Of a DNA stretch of 6,766 nt, positions 1 to 5,539 are shown piece by piece. The position numbers were made by a program, and so were the translations under genes. The DNA comes from an uncultured Porphyromonas sp. GTDB lineage: Bacteria; Bacteroidota; Bacteroidia; Bacteroidales; Porphyromonadaceae. The first letter of the stretch is position 1; each line of letters opens with the position of its first letter. Under the pieces are notes generated by a model. That model was given only the letters and a program-made list of their open reading frames with translations. It was not told where the DNA came from and ran no database searches. The DNA lies in the NCBI GenBank assembly GCA_900548415.1, contig URKO01000066.1:1-6766 (forward strand), written 5' to 3'.

Positions 1-21
1 ATACAACGCTCTGACGAGAAC

Positions 22-43
22 GGGCGGACACATAGGTCCGCCC
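22..43. repeat. GC-rich inverted repeat, probable dispersed intergenic element
   Basis: GGGCGGAC (22-29) pairs perfectly with GTCCGCCC (36-43) around the 6-base loop ACATAG. On the minus strand it reads as TAGGGGCGGAC followed by the loop and the complementary arm, a form I recall as a dispersed intergenic element in several bacterial phyla, including Bacteroidota. There is no T-run after either arm, so it is not a canonical intrinsic terminator, although it could protect the 3' end of an upstream transcript. No coding region can be assigned to 1-60. Confidence 0.6.
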
Positions 44-66
44 CTACAAAGGGTTACTCGTCTCGC

Positions 67-108
67 TCTAACCTCTAACCTCTAACTTCTAATCTCTAAT
101 TTCTAAGT
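67..108. repeat. Tandem heptanucleotide tract, TCTAAYN x6
   Basis: Six consecutive 7-base units are visible: TCTAACC (67), TCTAACC (74), TCTAACT (81), TCTAATC (88), TCTAATT (95) and TCTAAGT (102). The first five bases are invariant and drift is confined to the last two. The preceding 60-66 looks like a decayed unit. The last base of the tract is the first base of the TACCTTTG promoter-like box, so the repeat fills the space where a -33 element would lie. Confidence 0.85.
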
Positions 109-115
109 ACCTTTG
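108..115 (+). promoter_or_regulatory. Bacteroidota-type -7 box (TACCTTTG) for the 155-2837 operon
   Basis: TACCTTTG matches the Bacteroidota primary-sigma -7 consensus TAnnTTTG exactly. It ends 39 bases before the ATG at 155, giving a short 5' leader. No TTTG -33 element is visible at the usual spacing; heptad repeats occupy that position. Confidence 0.55.
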
Positions 116-154
116 TGCAGACTCATTCCTCATCCTATCAACCGTCACTACTAG

Positions 155-1045
155 ATGAATCTCGCTACCTTACCACGTCTGCTACGTTGCGATCAGTGGA
201 TCAAGAATCTCTTTGTCCTAGCACCCGCCTTCTTCGGTGGGGTGCTCCTAGACTCGTCGCTCTGGGGTGGCTTGGTGGTGGCGTTTTTGGCTTTCTCGCT
301 GCTCTCCTCCTCGATCTACATCGTCAACGACATCGTGGATCAAGCGCGTGATCGCCTGCACCCTAAGAAGCGGCTACGCCCGATAGCCTCTGGGGCGGTC
401 TCGATACCGGTCGCGTGGACCATGGCCGCACTCCTACTGATCCTTGCGGTGGCTCTGCCGCTGGCACTCCTACCTCGTGCACTCTGGTGTCAAACGCTCG
501 GGATCATGGGTGGCTATTGGCTGCTCAACGTCTGCTACAGTTACTGGCTCAAGCGAATAGCGGTGGTCGACGTGGTCTCTATCTCGGTAGGCTTTGTGCT
601 GCGGGTGCTACTCGGCGGTATCGTCGCTGGGGTGGTGGTCTCAGAGTGGCTCGTGGTGATGACGCTACTCTTGTCGCTCTTCCTGGCCTTAGCCAAGCGA
701 CGTGACGACTACCTTCTCTACGAACGCAGTGGGGTAGCGATGCGACAAGCTATCAAGGGGTACAATCGCCCCTTCCTAGACCATACGCTGACAATGATCG
801 TGGGTGTCCTACTCATCTGCTACCTCCTCTACACGCTCTCGCCCGAGGTGCATGCGGAGCCTGGCGGGGACTACCTCTACCTGACGGCACTCCCAGTGCT
901 TGTGGGCTTGCTGCGTTACCTTCAGATCACACTCGTGGAGGAGCGGAGCGGTAGCCCTACGCAGGTGGTTTATCGTGATGCGATCATCGCTATCTGCGTC
1001 GTGGTGTGGGGCATGCTCTTTGGGCTATTACGCTATGTGGTATAA
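155..1045 (+). CDS. UbiA-family phosphoribosyl-polyprenyl-phosphate synthase homologue
   Basis: This 296-residue integral membrane prenyltransferase resembles mycobacterial decaprenyl-phosphate phosphoribosyltransferase (Rv3806c). That enzyme transfers 5-phosphoribose from PRPP to polyprenyl phosphate at the inner membrane. The N-terminus QWIKNLFVLAPAFF (14-27) has the family look. The Mg/diphosphate motif is N58-D59-x2-D62-x3-D66, followed by HPxKxxRPIASG (69-80), which is typical of this subfamily rather than of quinone-pathway UbiA. The second conserved segment is YSYWLKRIAVVDVVSISVGFVLR (split here as 127-139 and 140-149), and a third is ALAKRRDD (177-184, K180). About nine hydrophobic segments are apparent. 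The ATG at 155 lies just before the first conserved block. The gene opens an operon; the next gene starts 12 bases after its TAA. Prenyl chain length and the use of PRPP are inferred from the family. Confidence 0.88.
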   Translation: MNLATLPRLLRCDQWIKNLFVLAPAFFGGVLLDSSLWGGLVVAFLAFSLLSSSIYIVNDIVDQARDRLHPKKRLRPIASGAVSIPVAWTMAALLLILAVALPLALLPRALWCQTLGIMGGYWLLNVCYSYWLKRIAVVDVVSISVGFVLRVLLGGIVAGVVVSEWLVVMTLLLSLFLALAKRRDDYLLYERSGVAMRQAIKGYNRPFLDHTLTMIVGVLLICYLLYTLSPEVHAEPGGDYLYLTALPVLVGLLRYLQITLVEERSGSPTQVVYRDAIIAICVVVWGMLFGLLRYVV

Positions 1046-1050
1046 AGGGG
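1044..1050 (+). promoter_or_regulatory. Purine-rich ribosome binding site before the GTG start at 1058
   Basis: AAAGGGG begins inside the TAA stop of the upstream gene and ends 7 bases before the GTG. It is the most SD-like sequence ahead of any gene here, and it supports the unusual GTG start. No ATG exists in frame between the TAA at 1043-1045 and the catalytic aspartates. Confidence 0.5.
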
Positions 1051-1057
1051 TAAGCGC

Positions 1058-1648
1058 GTGGATACGATAGCAATCTTTGACCTAGATGGTACGCTCACAC
1101 GGCGGGACACGCTCTTGCCATGGTTGGTGCAGATGCAGTCGCGCGGTTCGCTCGTGTGGCATTTGCCTTACTACCTCTATCAGTATGCTGCTTATCGGTT
1201 GCGTGGGGGCGCGGATGATCGCTACAAGGAGCGCATCATTGGCACGGTGGTGCGTGGCTGGAGCTATGAGGAGGGCCTGCAGCGGGGAGCGGCATTTGCA
1301 GATCAGATAGACCAGATGCTCCGCCCCGAGGCTATACGTCGGCTGGAGCAGCATCAGCGTGACGGACATCGGACGGTCTTGCTGACCGCTTCGACAGATC
1401 TGGCGGTCTCGTCGTGGGCTAGGCGTCGTGGCTTTGACCTGGTGCTAGCCACGGAGCTGGAGCTGGCGGAAGGCCTCTATACGGGACGCTTTGCCACGCC
1501 CAACTGTAAGGGTGCCGAAAAGGTGCGCCGGCTGGACTTAGCCCTCCCGGAGTGGCGAAAGGTCACAACCTGCGGCTATGGCGACAGCGCGAGTGATCGT
1601 GACTTCCTGGCACTATGTACGAAGCATTACTATGGGACTTTTGAATAA
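1058..1648 (+). CDS. HAD-superfamily phosphatase, subfamily IB (SerB-like)
   Basis: This 196-residue cytoplasmic protein has all four HAD motifs: I, FDLDGTLT with nucleophile D8 and acid/base D10; II, LLTAS with T110; III, CKGAEK with K151; and IV, GYGDSASD with D176 and D180. The helical region at about 20-95, between motifs I and II, is the C1 cap that selects the substrate. Length is normal for HAD-IB. The start is GTG, the only in-frame candidate after the upstream stop. The gene lies 12 bases after the prenyltransferase gene and shares its frame; the next gene begins inside its 3' end. I recall HAD-IB domains fused to UbiA prenyltransferases in other bacteria. That supports a role in removing the 5-phosphate from polyprenyl-phosphoryl-5-phosphoribose, the step assigned to a PAP2-type protein in mycobacteria. 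Phosphatase chemistry is well supported; the substrate is inferred. Confidence 0.85.
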   Translation: MDTIAIFDLDGTLTRRDTLLPWLVQMQSRGSLVWHLPYYLYQYAAYRLRGGADDRYKERIIGTVVRGWSYEEGLQRGAAFADQIDQMLRPEAIRRLEQHQRDGHRTVLLTASTDLAVSSWARRRGFDLVLATELELAEGLYTGRFATPNCKGAEKVRRLDLALPEWRKVTTCGYGDSASDRDFLALCTKHYYGTFE

Positions 1649-2837
1649 GCAGTTACTACGGCGGTGGCGGGTGGAGCTACTATGCCTGCTGGGCGTGTGG
1701 GCGCTACTCTCCCTCTTAGCACTCTATATCTATAGCACAGGGCTACTGACACCGCAGGACGACGCTATCGGTGCTTACCTCGGGTATGACAACTACTTCC
1801 GCTTCACGACGCGGGGCGGGGCGTGGGATGTGAGCCACCCGCTGATCACGCCGCTATACCTTACTAATAGGGCGCTAATGGTACCGCTCCTGGGCGAAGG
1901 GGGCGCACTCATCGGCATACTCCTCGCCTCGGCACTCCTGATGGCTATTGCCGTGGCGGGATGCTGTGGCTACCTGCGGCATGTGGTACAGCTCGATACG
2001 GGACGCAGCCTGCTCCTCTCGGGGCTCCTCCTGTCAACCTTTACGGTGATGACGCTCTCCTTTACGGTAGAGAGCTATCCGCTCTCAATGGCTTTGCTCG
2101 TCTTATCCCTCCTCTGTCTGAGCGGTCAGCTAAAACGAGAGAAACGCTTGTCGGGCTGGCATGCCACGCTCTGGAGCCTCCTGCTGGGTGGCGTGACGCT
2201 GACAAACTTTGCCAAGCCGCTCTCGCTGCTCCTCCTGAGCAAAGAAGAGTCGCTCTGGCAGCGGGCGCGCAAAGTTTTGCTCCCGGCACTCCTCCTGCTG
2301 GTACTCGTTGTGGCGGTGGGGTGGTTCTACCACCAGAGAGGGGGTGGACCAGAGGCCGAGGAATCGATGCTCACGGCTCAGGTCAACGATCTGCTACGCT
2401 TTCAGACAAGGTCGGCCGATCTCGTGCCAGACTTCTTCGGTCACTCGCTCCTCATCAGCGATCTAGAGATGCGTGAGCTGCATGGCGAGACGGTGCTGAG
2501 ACCCATGCCCTATGCCTGCTGGGCTATGGAACTGCTCCCGTGGGGGGTAGTGCTACTGCTGCTCTCGATGATCTGGGTCGGACGACGCTACCCTTTGGCC
2601 TGGGCCATACCGCTCTACCTAGCGGTCGATGTGGCGGTGCATCTCGTCGGTGGCTATGGGCTAGACGAAGCGGTTATCTTCGGGGGGCACTGGGTCTTCC
2701 TAGTGCCGATGGCGCTGGGCTGGCTCTACCGTGTGGTGCCTAGGCAGGCCTACCGATATATGGATATCGTGCTGCTACTCCTATCTATATATATGTGTAC
2801 CCACAACCTGTGGGTCATCTTACTACGCCTAGGCTGA
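1632..2837 (+). CDS. Polytopic membrane protein, possible GT-C-like glycosyltransferase
   Basis: I do not recognise this 401-residue protein with certainty. It has roughly 9-11 hydrophobic segments, including about 14-38, 90-112, 124-162, 178-200, 213-235, 308-328, 335-355 and 362-400. One large non-membrane loop (about 236-305) contains several acidic residues. After the first helix comes TGLLTPQDDAIG with D43-D44, then D66-V-S-H69-P. A double-acid motif in the first external loop is characteristic of GT-C transferases that use polyprenyl-phosphate sugars, but the match is only positional. Its overall look also recalls the uncharacterised Bacteroidales family DUF6080; I cannot confirm this. 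The ATG at 1632 is preferred over one 18 codons upstream because it gives a normal N-terminus (short basic stretch, then a helix) and a 17-base overlap with the phosphatase gene, suggesting translational coupling. A flippase-like role is possible. Confidence 0.7.
   Translation: MGLLNKQLLRRWRVELLCLLGVWALLSLLALYIYSTGLLTPQDDAIGAYLGYDNYFRFTTRGGAWDVSHPLITPLYLTNRALMVPLLGEGGALIGILLASALLMAIAVAGCCGYLRHVVQLDTGRSLLLSGLLLSTFTVMTLSFTVESYPLSMALLVLSLLCLSGQLKREKRLSGWHATLWSLLLGGVTLTNFAKPLSLLLLSKEESLWQRARKVLLPALLLLVLVVAVGWFYHQRGGGPEAEESMLTAQVNDLLRFQTRSADLVPDFFGHSLLISDLEMRELHGETVLRPMPYACWAMELLPWGVVLLLLSMIWVGRRYPLAWAIPLYLAVDVAVHLVGGYGLDEAVIFGGHWVFLVPMALGWLYRVVPRQAYRYMDIVLLLLSIYMCTHNLWVILLRLG
2799..2815 (+). other. 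Perfect 7-bp hairpin inside the 3' end of the membrane protein gene
   Basis: ACCCACA (2799-2805) pairs with TGTGGGT (2809-2815) across a 3-base loop, ending 22 bases before the end of the stop codon. No T-run follows, so it is not a clear terminator. It could slow 3' exonucleases at the end of the operon mRNA, or be a coding coincidence. Confidence 0.35.
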
Positions 2838-2903
2838 CAAGGCACGGATCGCGTGTAACGATGATACATGTAACCCATTACGTCGACATGTAGGGACAAA
2901 AGC

Positions 2904-2945
2904 TAACGGCCAACAGCCAACAGCCAACAGCCAACAGCCAACAGC
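2904..2945 (-). repeat. Tandem heptanucleotide tract, GCYGTTR x6 (minus-strand reading)
   Basis: On the plus strand this is TAACGGC (2904-2910) followed by five identical CAACAGC units (2911-2945). On the minus strand it reads five GCTGTTG units, then GCCGTTA. It fills the convergent gap between the membrane protein gene and maf, just past the maf stop codon. The rest of the gap (2838-2903) shows two ACATGT palindromes and TGTAGGGAC, but no hairpin followed by a T-run, so no terminator can be called. The same unit types recur at 4361 and 5462. Confidence 0.88.
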
Positions 2946-2949
2946 CTTT

Positions 2950-3531
2950 TTACGAGAAGAGATCGGCGTCTTGTAGCACGCGGTAGAGGCGATGCACGGG
3001 GAGCCCCATGACGTTGTAGAAGGAGCCCTCGATGTGCGATACCCCGATGTAGCCGATCCACTCCTGTATGCCATAAGCGCCCGCTTTGTCAAGCGGCTGG
3101 TAGCGCGCTACGTAGTGGTCTATCTCGCTGTCCGTGAGCTGTGCGAAGGTGACCAGCGTTTGGCTCGAGAAGGAGATTTGCCAATCGATCGTGGAGAGCG
3201 AAACGCCCGAGACCACCTTATGCTGGCGACCGCTCAGGCGGTGTAGCATACGACGAGCGTCGTCCAGGTCATGTGGCTTGCCGAGGATCTGCCCATCGAG
3301 GAGGACAACCGTGTCGGCCGTGATGAGCAGTTCGTCAGCTTGTAGTGTGGGTAGTAGCTGCTCCGCTTTGAGCTGGGAGAGATAGAGCGGCACCTCTTCA
3401 AGAGGGAGCGTGTCAGGGTAGGCCTCGCTGTGTCCCTCGATGGTACGTATCTCAAAGGGATGGCCGAGTGTGGCGAGGAGCTCTTTGCGGCGTGGCGATT
3501 GGGAGCCAAGGATCCAGCGGTAGGGTCTCAT
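2950..3531 (-). CDS. maf: Maf-family nucleoside triphosphate pyrophosphatase
   Basis: This 193-residue soluble protein belongs to the Maf/YhdE house-cleaning family, which hydrolyses dTTP, UTP and some modified nucleotides to monophosphates and pyrophosphate. Older annotations call it a septum-formation inhibitor. The family signatures are complete: SQSPRRKELL (10-19, the phosphate-binding start), ITADTVV with catalytic D73 (70-76), LGKP (83-86), LSGRQHKVVSGV (99-110), KAGAYGIQ (149-156) and IEGSFYNVMGLP (167-178). Length is normal. The ATG lies four residues before the ILGSQSPRR strand and overlaps the TGA of the upstream gene as ATGA, so translation is probably coupled. The TAA at 2950-2952 is followed five bases later by a heptad repeat. 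The exact nucleotide preference cannot be read from the sequence. Confidence 0.95.
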   Translation of the reverse strand: MRPYRWILGSQSPRRKELLATLGHPFEIRTIEGHSEAYPDTLPLEEVPLYLSQLKAEQLLPTLQADELLITADTVVLLDGQILGKPHDLDDARRMLHRLSGRQHKVVSGVSLSTIDWQISFSSQTLVTFAQLTDSEIDHYVARYQPLDKAGAYGIQEWIGYIGVSHIEGSFYNVMGLPVHRLYRVLQDADLFS

Positions 3532-4310
3532 AGGGGATAGTCTTCTAGGATAGCTTCGGTGAATAGGTTGTAGAGCTGCGATACCTCTTGCAAGTCGTCG
3601 GGCCGCTGCTCGAGGAGTGCCCGATGGCGAGCGATGGTCTCTAGATCGTGCCGGCGTGCGGGACCCGTCTGCGCACTGTAAGGGTCGATGGTGGTTGCCT
3701 TGGAGGCGGTGCGCAGGATGAGTCCGTCGAGCAGGTCTGTGGGGAGGTCGGCCTGTGTCAGCAAGCGGTGCGCGAGCGTGTAGAGGCGGTTGGTGCAGTT
3801 GGAGGCCAGCACGCCCGCGAGGTGTAGCCAGAGGCGTTGGTCGAGTGTCGAGGGGAGTGCCTCAACCTGCAGGAGAGCGTTCCACTGCTGGAGGGTGGTC
3901 AAGCCCTCGTCAGTGGCCAGTTGGTAAAGAACCTTTTGCCCCTCGAAGGGAACGATGACCTCCCGGGCAAAGCTGTTGAACGGGTACCAGACGCCATAAG
4001 CGCGTTGCCCGCTCAAGCACTCAATCGGGGTCACGGCGGAGGTGTGGACGACCAAGCCGCCGAGTGGCGGGAGTGCTGTGGCAACCTCTCTGATGGCATG
4101 GTCGCTGACAGCGATGAGGTAAAGGTCCGCCGTGGGGAGCTGCTGCAGACTATCGGTGACGGGGCAGGCTAGTGCAAAGCGATCACGGAGCGCCTCGGCA
4201 TGCGCCAGCTGACGACTGTAGATGCCGCAGAGCGAAGCGGTAGCGTGGCTCGCCACTGCAGCGGCCAGGGAGGTGGCTACGCCTCCAGAGCCTATGAGAA
4301 CGATCTGCAT
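3528..4310 (-). CDS. Rossmann-fold and DUF2520 domain protein (NADP-binding, oxidoreductase-like)
   Basis: This 260-residue protein starts with a dinucleotide-binding strand and glycine loop, MQIVLIGSGGVATSL (1-15). A typical F420/NADP-dehydrogenase-like Rossmann domain runs to about residue 120 (DLYLIAVSDHAI, GLVVHTSA). The helical C-terminal DUF2520 domain is marked by LHLAGVLASNCTNRLYTLA and by TGPARRHD, both characteristic of the family. It resembles ketopantoate-reductase and 6-phosphogluconate-dehydrogenase folds, but the reaction is unknown. The ATG at 4310 is preferred over a TTG four codons upstream, because the ATG sits directly before the first beta strand and the extra residues (MLLL) look unlike the family. 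It is the first gene of a two-gene unit with maf, sharing an ATGA junction. A TACCTTTG box lies 34 bases upstream. Confidence 0.88.
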   Translation of the reverse strand: MQIVLIGSGGVATSLAAAVASHATASLCGIYSRQLAHAEALRDRFALACPVTDSLQQLPTADLYLIAVSDHAIREVATALPPLGGLVVHTSAVTPIECLSGQRAYGVWYPFNSFAREVIVPFEGQKVLYQLATDEGLTTLQQWNALLQVEALPSTLDQRLWLHLAGVLASNCTNRLYTLAHRLLTQADLPTDLLDGLILRTASKATTIDPYSAQTGPARRHDLETIARHRALLEQRPDDLQEVSQLYNLFTEAILEDYPL

Positions 4311-4344
4311 AAGCAATAACAAACTAAGAGCTGTATCATGTCCC

Positions 4345-4352
4345 CAAAGGTA
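4345..4352 (-). promoter_or_regulatory. Bacteroidota-type -7 box (TACCTTTG) for the DUF2520-maf operon
   Basis: On the minus strand the bases read TACCTTTG, an exact TAnnTTTG match and identical to the box at 108-115. It ends 34 bases before the ATG at 4310. No TTTG -33 element is seen; a GCYGTTR heptad tract begins 8 bases upstream of the box. Confidence 0.55.
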
Positions 4353-4360
4353 CGAAATTA

Positions 4361-4402
4361 GCTGTTGGCATTTGGCTGTTGGCCGTTAGCTGTTGGCTGT
4401 GC
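4361..4402 (+). repeat. Tandem heptanucleotide tract, GCYGTTR-like x6
   Basis: The units are GCTGTTG (4361), GCATTTG (4368), GCTGTTG (4375), GCCGTTA (4382), GCTGTTG (4389) and GCTGTGC (4396). It is more degenerate than the tract at 2904-2945 but shares its GCTGTTG and GCCGTTA units. It lies between two opposing promoter-like boxes in the divergent gap, about 9 bases from the minus-strand box and 29 bases from the plus-strand box. Confidence 0.8.
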
Positions 4403-4431
4403 TGCGCCTCTTCCGATTGCTCCAAAATATG

Positions 4432-4439
4432 TACATTTG
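4432..4439 (+). promoter_or_regulatory. Bacteroidota-type -7 box (TACATTTG) for the epimerase gene
   Basis: TACATTTG matches TAnnTTTG and ends 49 bases before the ATG at 4489. The sequence around it is A/T-rich compared with the genes. A clear -33 TTTG is not visible at standard spacing. Confidence 0.5.
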
Positions 4440-4488
4440 CACTTGGATGTCAAAGAGTCCTTTTTCAGCCCTCATCTTTTACACAAAC

Positions 4489-5457
4489 ATGAAACTACTA
4501 ATCACTGGCGGAGCAGGCTTCATCGGCTCCAACCTCTGCGAACACTTCCTCCGTGAAGGACACACCGTCCGCTGTCTTGACAACTTTGCGACGGGCAAGC
4601 CCGCCAACATCCTCCCGCTCCTAGCTACCTATCCCGACCGCTTCGAGCTCATCGTCGGTGATATACGCAACCTAGACGACTGCCGCAAGGCGGTCGACGG
4701 TATGGAGTATGTGCTGCACGAAGCAGCCCTAGGATCTGTGCCTCGATCTATCAAAGACCCGATCACGACCAATGAGGTCAACATATCGGGCTTCCTCAAT
4801 ATGCTCGTAGCTGCACGCGATGCGGGCATCAAGCGACTAGTCTATGCGGCCAGTTCGTCGACCTATGGCGATAGCGAGAAGCTCCCCAAGGTGGAGGAGG
4901 TGATCGGTCGCCCTTTGTCGCCTTATGCCATCACGAAGTATGTCGACGAACTATATGCTGATGTCTTCGCGCGTACTTATGGCGTTGAGACAATCGGGCT
5001 ACGCTACTTCAACGTCTTCGGGCGTAGGCAAGATCCTCACGGAGCTTACGCAGCGGTCATCCCACTCTTTGTCAAGCAGCTGATGGCTCACGAGGCGCCC
5101 GTCATCAATGGCGACGGATCCTACAGTCGCGACTTTACCTATATAGATAATGTCATACAGATGAACGAGCGTGCCCTGACGACGACCTCTCCCGAGGCTG
5201 TCAACCAAGTGTACAACACCGCCTTCGGAGAGCGCACCACACTCAATCAGTTGGTCGACTACCTCAAGGAGAATCTCTCCAAGCACGACCCCGCCATTGC
5301 GGCCATCGAACCTAAGCATGGTCCCAATCGTGTCGGTGATATACCCCACTCACTAGCCTGCATTGACAAGGCTAAGAGACTACTGGGTTACGACCCTAAG
5401 TACTCTATGCGTCAAGGCTTAGCCGCTTGCTGTGACTGGTACTGGGAGAACCTGTAG
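4489..5457 (+). CDS. wbpP: UDP-N-acetylglucosamine 4-epimerase (WbpP type)
   Basis: This 322-residue extended short-chain dehydrogenase/reductase should interconvert UDP-GlcNAc and UDP-GalNAc using bound NAD+. The start MKLLITGGAGFIGSN gives the Rossmann loop GGAGFIG (7-13). The catalytic set is SSS (122-124), Y146 and K150 in YAITK. LDNFATG, GDIRNLDDC, HEAALGSVPRSI, LRYFNVFGRRQDP and INGDG-SRDF are near-identical to Pseudomonas WbpP as I recall it. The position equivalent to the GalE gatekeeper (Tyr in E. coli, Cys in human) is S288 in GDIPHSLA. A serine there is the WbpP-like state and fits N-acetylated substrates. The ATG at 4489 is chosen over a TTG 32 codons upstream, which would begin inside the heptad tract. 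The dehydrogenase downstream suggests the two act in sequence. A UDP-uronic acid epimerase of TviC type is the main alternative. Confidence 0.92.
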   Translation: MKLLITGGAGFIGSNLCEHFLREGHTVRCLDNFATGKPANILPLLATYPDRFELIVGDIRNLDDCRKAVDGMEYVLHEAALGSVPRSIKDPITTNEVNISGFLNMLVAARDAGIKRLVYAASSSTYGDSEKLPKVEEVIGRPLSPYAITKYVDELYADVFARTYGVETIGLRYFNVFGRRQDPHGAYAAVIPLFVKQLMAHEAPVINGDGSYSRDFTYIDNVIQMNERALTTTSPEAVNQVYNTAFGERTTLNQLVDYLKENLSKHDPAIAAIEPKHGPNRVGDIPHSLACIDKAKRLLGYDPKYSMRQGLAACCDWYWENL

Positions 5458-5461
5458 GCTG

Positions 5462-5496
5462 GCTGTTGGCTGTTAGCTCTTAGCCGTTGGCTGTTG
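5462..5496 (+). repeat. Tandem heptanucleotide tract, GCYGTTR x5
   Basis: The units are GCTGTTG (5462), GCTGTTA (5469), GCTCTTA (5476), GCCGTTG (5483) and GCTGTTG (5490), with a partial GCTG unit before them (5458-5461). The tract begins immediately after the epimerase stop codon and occupies nearly half of the 82-base gap to the dehydrogenase. I see no TAnnTTTG box or terminator in the rest of the gap, so the two genes may be cotranscribed through the repeat. Confidence 0.82.
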
Positions 5497-5539
5497 TCTA
5501 ATACCCCACTAAACGTAAACCGAAAACAATCGATAAAAG

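Noticed and set aside
22..43. Intrinsic terminator of an upstream gene
   Set aside because: The stem is strong but no T-run follows on either strand, and no upstream gene is visible in the window.
115..351. Open frame of 78 residues starting with a GTG at 115
   Set aside because: It overlaps the prenyltransferase gene in another frame and starts at the last base of the -7 box. Its composition is that of a shadow frame.
1578..1631. Earlier ATG for the membrane protein, adding 18 residues
   Set aside because: It would deepen the overlap with the phosphatase gene to 71 bases, inside the coding region for HAD motif IV. The ATG at 1632 gives a more typical N-terminus. It is not fully excluded.
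2904..2945. CRISPR-like array
   Set aside because: Units are 7 bases and contiguous with no spacers, and no cas gene is present.
2829..3092. Minus-strand open frame of 87 residues running through the heptad tract
   Set aside because: It is antisense to the 3' end of the membrane protein gene and overlaps maf in another frame. Its GCWLLAVGCWPLA-like peptide is what the GCTGTTG heptad spells in translation. It looks like a repeat artefact, not a gene.
4393..4488. N-terminal extension of the epimerase from a TTG at 4393
   Set aside because: The TTG lies in the heptad tract, upstream of the likely -7 box at 4432, and the extension resembles no epimerase. The ATG at 4489 begins exactly at the Rossmann strand.
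4365..4556. Plus-strand open frame of 63 residues beginning in the heptad tract at 4361
   Set aside because: It spells the same repeat-derived peptide (GCWPLAVGC) and then runs out of frame into the epimerase gene. No family features are present.
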